The position numbers were made by a program, and so were the translations under genes. Below the pieces are notes generated by a model, which ran no database searches, was not told where the DNA came from, and was given only the letters and a program-made list of their open reading frames with translations. This document shows, piece after piece, positions 23,337-31,673 of a DNA stretch of 38,626 bases. Every line of letters starts with the position of its first letter. Positions within the stretch are counted from its first letter, which is position 1. Source of the stretch: CAYXXZ01 sp964469165 (lineage in GTDB: Bacteria > Pseudomonadota > Gammaproteobacteria > Pseudomonadales > Porticoccaceae); contig CAYXXZ010000019.1 of NCBI GenBank assembly GCA_964469165.1, positions 1-38,626 on the forward strand, read 5' to 3'.

Positions 23337-25361
23337 TCAACCAGTAGCGCGCACTTCCTGTTCGCGCAGCTGATGAATGCGGTCACGCACCGCCGCAGCC
23401 TGCTCGAATTCCAGATTCTGGGCGTGTTTGTACATTTTCTCTTCGAGCGCACTGATCTGGGCAGCCAGGCTCTTCAACGACGCGGCTTCGCCGAAATCGG
23501 TGTCGTCATAGCGACCTCTGGCATCCGCTGCCTTGCGCTTCTTGCCCTTGCCTGGCCCGTAGACCAGGGCGCCTTCGAGAATGTCGGCCACGGATTTTTG
23601 AATACCTTTCGGTGTCAAGCCGTGTTCTTCATTGAAAGCGATCTGTTTGAGGCGACGCCGTTCCGTCTCATCCATGGCGCGCTGCATGGAGCCCGTGACC
23701 TTGTCGGCATACAGGATGGCTCTGCCATTGAGATTGCGTGCGGCGCGACCTATGGTCTGAATCAGCGTCTGCTCGGAGCGCAGGAACCCTTCCTTGTCGG
23801 CATCGAGAATCGCAACAAGGGCCACCTCGGGCATATCCAGGCCTTCTCGCAACAGATTGATGCCCACCAACACGTCGAACTCACCCAGCCGCAGATCGTG
23901 AATGATCTCGACCCGCTCGACGGTTTCGATATCGGAGTGCAAATAACGAACGCGAATGCCGTTTTCCTGCAGGTAATCGGTCAGATCTTCCGCCATGCGC
24001 TTGGTCAACGTGGTGATCAGCACCCGGTCGCCGGCTGCGATGGTTTTCTTGATCTCACCCATGACATCATCCACCTGGGTGAGCGCGGGCCTGACTTCGA
24101 TCAGTGGATCCACCAGACCCGTGGGGCGCACGACCTGCTCCACGACCTGTCCGGCATGCTCTGCCTCGTATTTTCCTGGCGTTGCCGACACATAGATGGC
24201 CTGCGGCGATACCCTTTCCCACTCGTCGAAACGCATGGGCCGGTTGTCCAGTGCGGACGGCAGGCGGAAGCCGTACTCCACCAGCGTTTCCTTGCGCGAG
24301 CGGTCGCCGCGGTACATGCCGCCGAACTGAGGAATGGTGACGTGGGATTCGTCGATCACCATCAAGGCATCGGGGGGCAGATAATCGAACAGGGTCGGCG
24401 GCGGTTCGCCCGGGCTTCGTCCCGACAGGTAGCGGGAGTAATTTTCGATGCCGTTGCAATAGCCCAGCTCTCGCATCATTTCCATGTCGTAGCGGGTGCG
24501 CTCGCCAATGCGCTGTGCTTCTACCAGCTTGTCCATGCCGCGCAGCTGTTCGAGCCGTTCCCGCAACTCCTCGGCAATATGCTCCACAGCGCCGAGAATG
24601 GTTTCGCGAGGCGTGACGTAATGGGTCTTGGGGTAAATGGTCACGCGCGGAATGCGCCCCAACACTTCGCCGGTAAGCGGATCGAACAGCGAAATACCGT
24701 CGATTTCCTCGTCGAACAGCTCGACACGTACCGCCTGGTCTTCCGAATCGGCGGGAAAAATATCGATCACATCGCCTCTGACGCGATAAGTGGCGCGACG
24801 GAAATCCGCGTCATTGCGGCTGTACTGCAATTCCGCCAGACGCCGCAAGATCACTCGCTGATCGATGCGATCGCCCTTCACCAGGTGCAATACCATCTTC
24901 AGGTAAGCCTCGGGATCACCCAAGCCATAAATGGACGATACGGTTGCGACCACGATGACATCCCGTCTCTCCATCAGCGCCTTGGTGGCGGACAGCCGCA
25001 TCTGCTCGATATGCTGGTTGACCGATGCATCCTTCTCGATGAAGGTGTCCGACGATGGCACATAGGCCTCGGGCTGATAGTAATCGTAGTAGGAGACGAA
25101 ATACTCCACGGCATTATCGGGAAAGAAGTCGCGGAATTCACCGTACAACTGCGCGGCCAGCGTCTTGTTGTGGGCCAGTACGATGGTCGGTCTTTGTAGC
25201 TGCTGGATCACATTGGCTATGGTGAAGGTCTTGCCTGAGCCTGTCACGCCCAACAATGTCTGCGCCGCTAGGCCCGCTTCCAGGCCTTCGACGAGCTTTT
25301 CAATGGCCTTGGGCTGATCGCCCGCAGGCTTGTAGGTGCTTTTCAGTGAAAAGGGTTTCAT
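23337..25361 (-). CDS. uvrB: excinuclease ABC subunit B
   Basis: 674 residues; E. coli UvrB has 673. It is the damage-verifying subunit of nucleotide excision repair, loaded by UvrA and cutting with UvrC. Walker A GVTGSGKT (38-45). The beta-hairpin YYDYYQPEAY (91-100) inserts between DNA strands. Helicase motifs include VIDESH (near 336) and a C-terminal Q-x-x-GRAAR. The UVR domain at about 630-668 (ALEEKMYKHAQNLEFEQAAAVRD) contacts UvrC. It is complete and highly conserved. It follows the tRNA-Asn gene on the same strand, with a terminator between. LexA-box sequences were not evident upstream. Confidence 0.98.
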   Translation of the reverse strand: MKPFSLKSTYKPAGDQPKAIEKLVEGLEAGLAAQTLLGVTGSGKTFTIANVIQQLQRPTIVLAHNKTLAAQLYGEFRDFFPDNAVEYFVSYYDYYQPEAYVPSSDTFIEKDASVNQHIEQMRLSATKALMERRDVIVVATVSSIYGLGDPEAYLKMVLHLVKGDRIDQRVILRRLAELQYSRNDADFRRATYRVRGDVIDIFPADSEDQAVRVELFDEEIDGISLFDPLTGEVLGRIPRVTIYPKTHYVTPRETILGAVEHIAEELRERLEQLRGMDKLVEAQRIGERTRYDMEMMRELGYCNGIENYSRYLSGRSPGEPPPTLFDYLPPDALMVIDESHVTIPQFGGMYRGDRSRKETLVEYGFRLPSALDNRPMRFDEWERVSPQAIYVSATPGKYEAEHAGQVVEQVVRPTGLVDPLIEVRPALTQVDDVMGEIKKTIAAGDRVLITTLTKRMAEDLTDYLQENGIRVRYLHSDIETVERVEIIHDLRLGEFDVLVGINLLREGLDMPEVALVAILDADKEGFLRSEQTLIQTIGRAARNLNGRAILYADKVTGSMQRAMDETERRRLKQIAFNEEHGLTPKGIQKSVADILEGALVYGPGKGKKRKAADARGRYDDTDFGEAASLKSLAAQISALEEKMYKHAQNLEFEQAAAVRDRIHQLREQEVRATG

Positions 25362-25490
25362 CGCGTTTTACAGAAAGGTTTGCGCATCATTATAGAGAAA
25401 ACTGAGGACGAGGCCAGGATCGTCCGATCGCCCGCCGCCAGTAAATCGTTCAGTATTTTTTTACAGAAAGTGGGGCAAAAAATTCAACAA

Positions 25491-25524
25491 GAAAAAAGGG
25501 CTTACGGTGATATTCCGTAAGCCC
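25491..25524 (-). terminator. rho-independent terminator of tRNA-Asn
   Basis: GGGCTTACGG (25498-25507) and CCGTAAGCCC (25515-25524) form a perfect 10-bp stem with a 7-nt loop. On the minus strand a run of six T follows. It starts 10 bp past the tRNA 3' end. Confidence 0.92.
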
Positions 25525-25534
25525 TTGATTCATT

Positions 25535-25610
25535 TGGCTCCGCCTGCTGGGCTCGAACCAGCGACCCAATGATTAACAGTCATTTGCTCTACCGACTGAG
25601 CTAAGGCGGA
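25535..25610 (-). tRNA. tRNA-Asn (GTT)
   Basis: 76 nt on the minus strand including an encoded CCA. The acceptor stem TCCGCCT pairs with AGGCGGA, the D-arm contains AGCTCAGTCGGTAGAGC, the anticodon loop CTGTTAATC carries GTT, and the T-arm has GGTTCGAGCC. All four arms are intact. A terminator follows. Confidence 0.97.
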
Positions 25611-25731
25611 ATTGACTTGTCGTGTGGGTGCGCATCTTAATGAGGAAGCTCCGATCCGTCAAGCCCGAAGGTGAAATATTTCCTGGTTGCGGGGCACCAA
25701 CCCGTACCTCGTCCCTCCAGCACCGGGATGC

Positions 25732-26979
25732 TTATTGCACTTCGGGGCTATGACCGCCCACCCCTCCTACGGCGTCGCCCAAACTGCGGCGGGCAAAGGC
25801 AAAAGGCAGCAGCGCCAGCACGGCGAACGCCAGTGTCGACAACGTCATGGAGAAAAGTGCGGTGCCGCCCGCCAGTTGTGCGGCAAGTGGCGTAAAGGCA
25901 CTCATGCCGTACTGGGCCACACCCAGCAAGCCCGCGCCGAGGCCGGGCACCGCTCTCGCTTCCTCGAGTACCGCCGCCACCAGATTGCCGTGCACGAAGG
26001 CGACATTCGCCATCAGTATGCAAAGCGCCACTGCCAGTATGGCAGGCGTCAACACGTCCACAACGGCGGCCACCGCCATCACTGCGCAGATGAGCAACTG
26101 GAAAGGCAACGCCCAGGCGATCAGGCGCCAGGGGCTGTAACGGCGCAGCGCCAGATCGTTGGCCCAGGCCGCGGTGATGAAACAGACGGTGGTGCCGCCG
26201 TACAACAGCCCGTAGTTGCTGGCCGACCAGTCGAATTGATCCACATACACGAAGGCGCTGCCCATCATCACGGCGTACATCGCGGCCATGGTGAAGCCAG
26301 ACGACAATACCAACAGCAGAAAACGGCGATTGCGGGCCAGTTGTCCCCAGGAGTGGAGCAGGTTGTTGAGCCCTCCCGCGGCGCGCGCCTCTACAGGCAG
26401 GGTTTCCTTGGTTTTCATCCAGGCGGCCACCAAACAACAGAAGCCGAAGAGCGCGAGAAGAAAAAATATGGTCTGCCAATTGTAGGCACCTACGATCCAG
26501 CCGCCGATCACCGGTGCAACGATGGTGGCGGCGGCCATGATCTGCATGAGAAGCCCGTGGATGCGCGCAGCCTGCTGGCCCGTGAAGCAGTCGGTGACCA
26601 TGGCGCGGGTGATGACCACAGCGGCAGCCGCGCCCATGGCCTGGATGAAGCGCGCGCACAGCAAAACCCAGAGTTGCGGCGATACGGCGGCCAACAATGA
26701 ACCAACAATGAAAAGAACGAGTCCGCCGAGCAACAACTGGCGACGCCCGTAGCGATCGGACAGTGGCCCGAAGAGGATCTGGCCGCACGCCAACCCCACC
26801 AGAAACACCGACAGCGTGGTTTGCACCGCAGGCGCATCCACCTCGAAGAAAGCCTGCAAACTGGGAAGTGCGGGGAAATAAATGTCCGTGGTGGCGGCGC
26901 CAATACTGACCAGCAGGCCAAACAGCAGCAGCATGCCCAGACCAAGCCCAAGTGCATTGTTATTTTGATGGTTACTCAT
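25732..26979 (-). CDS. Bcr/CflA-type MFS drug exporter
   Basis: 415 residues with 12 predicted membrane helices. TDIYFPALPSLQAFF in the first loop and the motif-A segment GPLSDRYGRRQLLLGG between helices 2 and 3 are characteristic of the Bcr/CflA drug:H+ antiporter family. ARFIQAMGAAAAVVITRAMVTD at helix 4 carries the conserved Arg of motif B. Inner-membrane exporter of small hydrophobic compounds; the true substrate is unknown. GGGAG precedes the ATG. The next gene upstream on the same strand (aidB) lies 301 bp away, with two REP-like pairs between, so it is probably a separate transcript. The C-terminal tail is Gly/Val-rich and short. Confidence 0.93.
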   Translation of the reverse strand: MSNHQNNNALGLGLGMLLLFGLLVSIGAATTDIYFPALPSLQAFFEVDAPAVQTTLSVFLVGLACGQILFGPLSDRYGRRQLLLGGLVLFIVGSLLAAVSPQLWVLLCARFIQAMGAAAAVVITRAMVTDCFTGQQAARIHGLLMQIMAAATIVAPVIGGWIVGAYNWQTIFFLLALFGFCCLVAAWMKTKETLPVEARAAGGLNNLLHSWGQLARNRRFLLLVLSSGFTMAAMYAVMMGSAFVYVDQFDWSASNYGLLYGGTTVCFITAAWANDLALRRYSPWRLIAWALPFQLLICAVMAVAAVVDVLTPAILAVALCILMANVAFVHGNLVAAVLEEARAVPGLGAGLLGVAQYGMSAFTPLAAQLAGGTALFSMTLSTLAFAVLALLPFAFARRSLGDAVGGVGGHSPEVQ

Positions 26980-27062
26980 CTACTCCCTCCAGCCCTGGCC
27001 GCGATCAGCGGCGCGAAGCCCTATTGTAGGGAGTGCACAGGTATTTGCCAGAGACCTACCCC

Positions 27063-27123
27063 TGTAGGAGCCCGCCCGCAGGCGACAAATTCGGTGGTTG
27101 TCGCTTGCAGGCAAGCTCCTACA
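27063..27123 (+). repeat. REP-like inverted pair, copy 2
   Basis: TGTAGGAGCCCGCCCGCAGG and TTGCAGGCAAGCTCCTACA arms enclose CGACAAATTCGGTGGTTGTCG. It is close to identical to the reverse complement of copy 1. Confidence 0.9.
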
Positions 27124-27181
27124 ACCTGGAAGATACGTCGGTCCGCATGGCCAGGACGGGCTCCACGCCCGCACCTTACCT

Positions 27182-27247
27182 TGTAGGAGCCTGCTCGCAG
27201 GCGACAAATTTCGGTGGGGTGGGGTCGCCTGCGGGCAGGCTCCTACA
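27182..27247 (+). repeat. REP-like inverted pair, copy 3
   Basis: TGTAGGAGCCTGCTCGCAGG and CTGCGGGCAGGCTCCTACA arms enclose CGACAAATTTCGGTGGGGTG. Same orientation as copy 2, 58 bp away; together they form a BIME-like tandem. Confidence 0.9.
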
Positions 27248-27280
27248 GGGGGATCCCGACAGGGAGCGATGCGCAGCGGG

Positions 27281-28939
27281 TTACAGCTCGCCCAGCACCC
27301 TGACGAGATTTTCCTCCGACGGCTGGCGGGGTAAAGCACCGCCAAAGACGACGCCCGCGCCTTTGATGCGGGTCGCTGCGAAACGGTCTGCCGCCCCGTT
27401 CTCACCCGCGTCGACAAGCAGTGCGCATTGCCACAGGCGCGCCATACCCTGAACGATATGGCGGGCAGCGGCCTGCAGAAAGTCCTCGTCGCCCGGCGCT
27501 TTCAACAACGAATACAGGCTGTTGGCCTGTGTCGCCGCCTCGGGGTAGGCGCCTGTGGCGGGAGCGATTGCCGCTATGAAGCGCTCACCACAGTCGGGAA
27601 ACTCGTGCAGGGTGCGCAGCACATCCAGGCAAATGACATTGCCGGAGCCTTCCCAGATGCCATTGAGCGGCGCCTCCCGGTACAGCCGCGGCATCAGGTT
27701 TTCTTCCACATAGCCGTTGCCACCGAGTAATTCCAGGGTTTCACACACGTGGCCCGGCGCCACCTTGTTGAGCAGAAACTTGCCGATGCCCGATGCCAGG
27801 CGCGACATGGCCTCCCCCTCTGGCGTCGCAGCCTGATCGAAGCTGTCGGCAATGGCGAACAGAAGCGCCATGCCTGCTTCCAGTTCCAGGGCGAGGTCGT
27901 CGAGCACGGTCAGCATCAGTGGCTGGTGGATGAGCAGCTTGCCAAATGCCTTGCGATGGCGGGCATTGTGCAGCGCCTGCACCAGGCCCTGGCGCATCAG
28001 CGCTACCGGGGCCAGACAGGTATCCAGGCGGGTATGGCGCACCATGGTCATCAGCGTGGCGATACCGCGCCCCTCCTCGCCCACCAGATACCCCCAGGTG
28101 TCACGGTACTCGATTTCCGCCGAGGCATTGGAGCGATTGCCCAGTTTGTCCTTGAGCCGTTGAATGACGAAGGGATTGCGGGTTCCGTCGGGCCGCCAGC
28201 GCGGCACCAGGAAACAGCTGAGACCGCTCCCGGTTCGCGCCAGGGTGAAAAAGCCATCCGACATGGGCGCGGAGCAGAACCATTTGTGGCCGAAGAGCCG
28301 GTACAGGTCGCCCTGAATCAGCTCTGCGCGCGTACTGTTGGTACGCAGGTCGGAGCCGCCCTGTCGTTCGGTCATCGCCATTCCGAGCGTGAGGCCGGCT
28401 TTTTCCGCTGCAGGTTTGTAGCCGCTGTCATAAACGGTGCCGAGCACCTTGGGCAGCCACTCGCCGCTGATCGAGCGCGGCGCCAGCTTCAGCAGGGGAA
28501 GCCCCGCATAGGTCATGGTGACGGGACAACAGACACCACCCTCGACCTGTGCGAACAGGTATTCCAGTGCAACATGCACCGAATGGCCCGCCGTTGGCGC
28601 CGTCCAGGCAATCGAGTGCACGCCGTGGCCTATCGCCACCTCCATCAATTGGTGATAGGCGGGGTGGTAACGCACTTCGTCAAGGCGTTGTCCGGTACTG
28701 TCGAGGCTGTGGAGCTGCGGTGCAAATCTGTTGGCGTCGTTGGCCAGTGCCAGCGTTTCGCACCGCCCTATCAATTCGCCAAAGCGCGTCAGCAGCGGTT
28801 GCGCCCATTCATAAGGGGCACCCGCCATGGCTTTTTGCAGTAGCGGATCCGTCGTATAGAGATTGCGTGGCGGCGGCGGGCCCGCCTGGTTGTCCACCGG
28901 ATCACGACCGGAATCTGGCAATGCCTGCGGGGATGTCAT
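27281..28939 (-). CDS. aidB: AidB-type acyl-CoA dehydrogenase family protein
   Basis: 552 residues; E. coli AidB has 541. The N-terminal extension (about 25-170) precedes the acyl-CoA dehydrogenase core. MAMTERQGGSDLRTN binds FAD, GHKWFCSAPMSDGFFTLART, AFGKLLIHQPLM and RLYREAPLNGIWEGSGNVICLDVLR are AidB hallmarks, the last containing the Glu of the active site. E. coli AidB is part of the adaptive response to alkylation and binds DNA and FAD; its isovaleryl-CoA activity is weak. In this context a true acyl-CoA role is also possible. GGAGG lies directly before the ATG. It is divergent from the LLM oxidoreductase gene (145 bp spacer). Confidence 0.93.
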   Translation of the reverse strand: MTSPQALPDSGRDPVDNQAGPPPPRNLYTTDPLLQKAMAGAPYEWAQPLLTRFGELIGRCETLALANDANRFAPQLHSLDSTGQRLDEVRYHPAYHQLMEVAIGHGVHSIAWTAPTAGHSVHVALEYLFAQVEGGVCCPVTMTYAGLPLLKLAPRSISGEWLPKVLGTVYDSGYKPAAEKAGLTLGMAMTERQGGSDLRTNSTRAELIQGDLYRLFGHKWFCSAPMSDGFFTLARTGSGLSCFLVPRWRPDGTRNPFVIQRLKDKLGNRSNASAEIEYRDTWGYLVGEEGRGIATLMTMVRHTRLDTCLAPVALMRQGLVQALHNARHRKAFGKLLIHQPLMLTVLDDLALELEAGMALLFAIADSFDQAATPEGEAMSRLASGIGKFLLNKVAPGHVCETLELLGGNGYVEENLMPRLYREAPLNGIWEGSGNVICLDVLRTLHEFPDCGERFIAAIAPATGAYPEAATQANSLYSLLKAPGDEDFLQAAARHIVQGMARLWQCALLVDAGENGAADRFAATRIKGAGVVFGGALPRQPSEENLVRVLGEL

Positions 28940-29084
28940 GTTTCAACCTCCTGGCAAAATCGCGCGGAAAAATTGGTGTACTCAACGCTGCTTGTTATAT
29001 GGCTTCACAAAGCATAGTCGAGTTTGCCCAGCCGTGCCCGACCCGTGCTACCTTATGCGCACATCATTTTCAGGATTTGTCGCA

Positions 29085-30122
29085 ATGAAAGTCGTGCAAA
29101 GACTCAAGATCGATCTCAAGGATGTTCTTGCGGATTTCGATCGCAAGGTAGAACTGGGATACAAGAGTTTTTCAAGCATCGAAACCAAGAACAACGCTTT
29201 TTTCGCGCCCCTGATGTGCGCCACACGGCAACGGGATGCGAATTTTTATACCGCACTGAGTGTGGCTTTTTCCCGCACGCCGATGCTCACTGCAACGGAG
29301 TCTTACGCGATCAACCAATATTGTCGCGGTCGCTTTACGCTGGGGCTTGGCTCTCAGGTGAAGCCTCATATCGAGCGGCGGTTCGATATGCCATGGTCCG
29401 GCAAGCCGGCGCGCCAGATGCGCGAATACATCAACGCCCTGCACGCCATCTGGGACAGCTGCGAAACGGGAAAGCCCCTCGATTTTCAGGGTGAGACCTA
29501 TCGCCATGGTTTGCTCACACCGGAGTTCATTCCCTGCAATCACGGCCATGGTCGCCCCAGAGTCATGCTGGGAGCGGTCGGCCCCTATATGACGAACGTG
29601 GCCGCGGACCTTGCCGATGGTCTTGTCACCCACTCCTTCACATCCGAAACCTATTTGCGTCGGATTACTCTCCCGGCAATAAAACAAAGGCTCGAACAAC
29701 GCGGCAAAACGCGCGACGATTTCGAAATCATGCTGTCACTGTTCATCGTCACCGGCGGCAATGAGGAAGAATTTCACGAAAATATCGCCGAATGCCGCGA
29801 GCGCATCGGCTTTTATGCATCAACGCCCGCGTATAAAACCGTGCTCGACAGCCACGGCTGGGGAAACGTTCATGAAGAAACGAAAAAGCTAGCCCGCGAG
29901 GGCCGCTGGCACGACATCGGCGCGCCCATCGATGATGAAATCCTCAACACCTTTGCCGTGGTGGGAGAACCGGAGGAGATTGCACCCGGCATCGCGGCGC
30001 GCTACGGCGATGTTGTCGACAGCATCCACTGCAGCCTGGAATTGAACGACGAGGAAACTCAGTACGGCATCATCGAGGCCATTGCGGCAATCCCAAGCCG
30101 TTCCACTCAGCTCAGCACGTAG
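29085..30122 (+). CDS. LLM-class flavin/F420-type oxidoreductase
   Basis: 345 residues of the luciferase-like TIM-barrel family. FFAPLMCATR, FSRTPMLTATESYAINQYCRGRFTLGLGSQVKPHIERRF and MREYINALHAIWDS match the group annotated as TIGR03617 F420-dependent oxidoreductases. GRPRVMLGAVGPYMTNVAADLADGLVTHSF covers the later strands. Gammaproteobacteria generally do not make F420 in quantity, so FMN is the more likely cofactor; this is inference. The ATG at 29085 has AGGA 11 bases upstream; the longer upstream frame overlaps aidB and is rejected. Its 3' end overlaps the convergent sulfotransferase gene by 16 bp. Confidence 0.88.
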   Translation: MKVVQRLKIDLKDVLADFDRKVELGYKSFSSIETKNNAFFAPLMCATRQRDANFYTALSVAFSRTPMLTATESYAINQYCRGRFTLGLGSQVKPHIERRFDMPWSGKPARQMREYINALHAIWDSCETGKPLDFQGETYRHGLLTPEFIPCNHGHGRPRVMLGAVGPYMTNVAADLADGLVTHSFTSETYLRRITLPAIKQRLEQRGKTRDDFEIMLSLFIVTGGNEEEFHENIAECRERIGFYASTPAYKTVLDSHGWGNVHEETKKLAREGRWHDIGAPIDDEILNTFAVVGEPEEIAPGIAARYGDVVDSIHCSLELNDEETQYGIIEAIAAIPSRSTQLST

Positions 30123-30835
30123 CCCACTGCCGCCAGCAGCAGCGCGGCAAGCGCCAGGATACCGTAGGCGCCTCGCGTCATTTTGCGTTTGGTTTGCTGA
30201 AAGCTTTCCTTGTCGTTGACGTTGGGGAACGGCATGTCCGGCACGGGCACTTCGAGAAAACGGCACAGAGGCTCCCAGCCCATATCCGCCGAAAAAATCA
30301 GCAAGCGCTCGCTGGGAATGGCGGACCGCACCTCGTCGATATGCTGGTGGTAACGCGCAATGGCTTTTTCGCGATCGGCCATGGTGCCGCGATGGGAGCG
30401 CTGCCAGATGAGCTTGCGCGACATTTCGGCGAATTTCCGACCAAACGGGGTCGCGAATGCGAGCACCTTGAATTGCCACATGGTTTCTGTGAAGTAGATC
30501 GTGTCCATCGTGCTTTGATACCAGGCGTCGGCGCCGCGCGGGTGCAATGTCAACAGCACCTTGGCTTCCGGGTAGGCAGCGGCGAGCTCCCGCCACACGC
30601 AACAGCCCGGGTTGTCCATCGTCGCACGGTAGCTGGCAAATACCTGCTCCCAGTCATGTTGAGTCCCTTCGGGAGCGTTGGCCACCTGGCGCCAGAAGGC
30701 GAGATGCGATTTATTGACCGGGTTTTCCAGTACTTCCATCATGTGGTAACAGGGAAATCCCAGCTGCTTGAGCGCCGTATAGGTGGACATGGTGCTGGTG
30801 CGGCCAAAGCCGGCACCGATGATTTCGAGTGGCAT
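30107..30835 (-). CDS. sulfotransferase-family protein with C-terminal membrane helix
   Basis: 242 residues. The 5'-phosphosulfate loop is IGAGFGRTSTMSTYTALKQL (6-25), of the GxGFGRTxT type seen in the Sulfotransfer_4 family, with a 3'-phosphate segment near YRATMDNPGCCVWRELAAAYPEAKVLLT. It would transfer sulfate from PAPS to a hydroxyl group; many bacterial members of this family have no known substrate. A single hydrophobic helix (about 219-240) at the very C-terminus would anchor it to the inner membrane. ATG at 30835 chosen because the family begins just before this motif. It shares its 3' end (16 bp) with the LLM gene. PAPS supply links it loosely to the sulfate genes earlier in the window. 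Confidence 0.86.
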   Translation of the reverse strand: MPLEIIGAGFGRTSTMSTYTALKQLGFPCYHMMEVLENPVNKSHLAFWRQVANAPEGTQHDWEQVFASYRATMDNPGCCVWRELAAAYPEAKVLLTLHPRGADAWYQSTMDTIYFTETMWQFKVLAFATPFGRKFAEMSRKLIWQRSHRGTMADREKAIARYHQHIDEVRSAIPSERLLIFSADMGWEPLCRFLEVPVPDMPFPNVNDKESFQQTKRKMTRGAYGILALAALLLAAVGYVLS

Positions 30836-30943
30836 GACAGGGTCCCGCTTCGATTGTTTATGTTGCAGGTAGCCTGGGTTGTTGCAAGGCCCCTGCCGGG
30901 AGGCCTCCGGGGCCACTCCGACAGGGGCCGGGGGGGACAGGCC

Positions 30944-31414
30944 CTAATACTTCCCGCCCAGCTTGCCGTGGTCCCAGGTAATGAATTTTTCGGGCGTAAA
31001 GCGCACGATCACCCGCTCCTTCGCCGACTTCAATTTCATGTCGCCATCGAGAATGATGGGGAACCCGAGTCGCACATCCTTGTCGGCGATGATGTCCATC
31101 ATTTTCAATGTGTAATCCAGGTCATCGATGATTTCGGCCTGCGCGTAAGCCAGCACGGATTTGAGCTTGTGGTAGACCTTGCCCGACTCTACCAGCAAGG
31201 TCGCCTTGGGATCGCGCTGAAGATTCTTGATTTTTTGCGTCTTGCGGAACGTGGCCACGTAGAAGTCGAGATTTTCGTCGGCCCAGAAATACATGGGCAT
31301 GGGATGCGGGTAGCCATCAGGGCCGTTGGAAGTGAGGATCAAAATCCGATGGCTGTCCAGATAGTCGCGAATCTCGTCGCGACTCATTGCAATATGGGGG
31401 CGGCTCGATGCCAT
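30944..31414 (-). CDS. pyridoxamine 5'-phosphate oxidase-family (PPOX) flavoprotein
   Basis: 156 residues forming a split-barrel flavin/F420-binding fold. MSRDEIRDYLDSHRILILTS, GPDGYPHPMPMYFWADENLDFYVAT and RKTQKIKNLQRDPKATLLVES are the family core. The product may be an F420- or FMN-dependent reductase of an activated double bond, or a haem-utilisation-like protein; a true pyridoxamine oxidase is unlikely because the C-terminal motif of PdxH is missing. GAGGAGAAG lies right before the ATG at 31414. It is transcribed with or just upstream of the sulfotransferase gene (108 bp gap) and divergently from the Ldi-like gene. Confidence 0.87.
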   Translation of the reverse strand: MASSRPHIAMSRDEIRDYLDSHRILILTSNGPDGYPHPMPMYFWADENLDFYVATFRKTQKIKNLQRDPKATLLVESGKVYHKLKSVLAYAQAEIIDDLDYTLKMMDIIADKDVRLGFPIILDGDMKLKSAKERVIVRFTPEKFITWDHGKLGGKY

Positions 31415-31558
31415 ATGTCTTCTCCTCGATATCATTCGCGGGCCGGCAAATTCACTGCGGGCCGGCGTAAACGTTATAAGCGGCGTTCCACGAGCCGCAG
31501 CCATCACCAGAAAGGCAGGTTGGCAAGAGTAACGCCTGGCCGAAGAAGATGACAAGCG

Positions 31559-31607
31559 CCCTGTATTGACCTGCCCTGTATTGACCCCGGCGGCATCGGC
31601 GTATAGA
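31559..31607 (+). promoter_or_regulatory. candidate promoter of the Ldi-like operon with 13-bp direct repeat
   Basis: CCCTGTATTGACC occurs twice, at 31559-31571 and 31574-31586, a 15-bp period. The second copy supplies a TTGACC -35 box, and TATAGA (31602-31607) follows after a 15-bp spacer as -10. The start codon is 67 bp downstream. Spacing is short of the ideal 17 bp, and the repeat may be an operator. Confidence 0.45.
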
Positions 31608-31673
31608 TTCCAGTAAAGGCGTGAGCGGGCATCCTCCCAGCGCCGAGAAAATAACGCAACGGGGGAAAGCATC

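Larger units (their letters stand above)
26980..27280. other. intergenic region MFS-aidB with REP-like pairs
   Basis: 301 bp dominated by two REP-like pairs in the same orientation (27063-27123 and 27182-27247), separated by 58 bp that contain a small GC hairpin (ACGGGCTCCACGCCCG). No gene seen. Confidence 0.6.

Noticed and set aside
29024..29494. Alternative frame overlapping the LLM oxidoreductase gene
   Set aside because: It lies wholly within a recognised gene in another frame and shows no family similarity.
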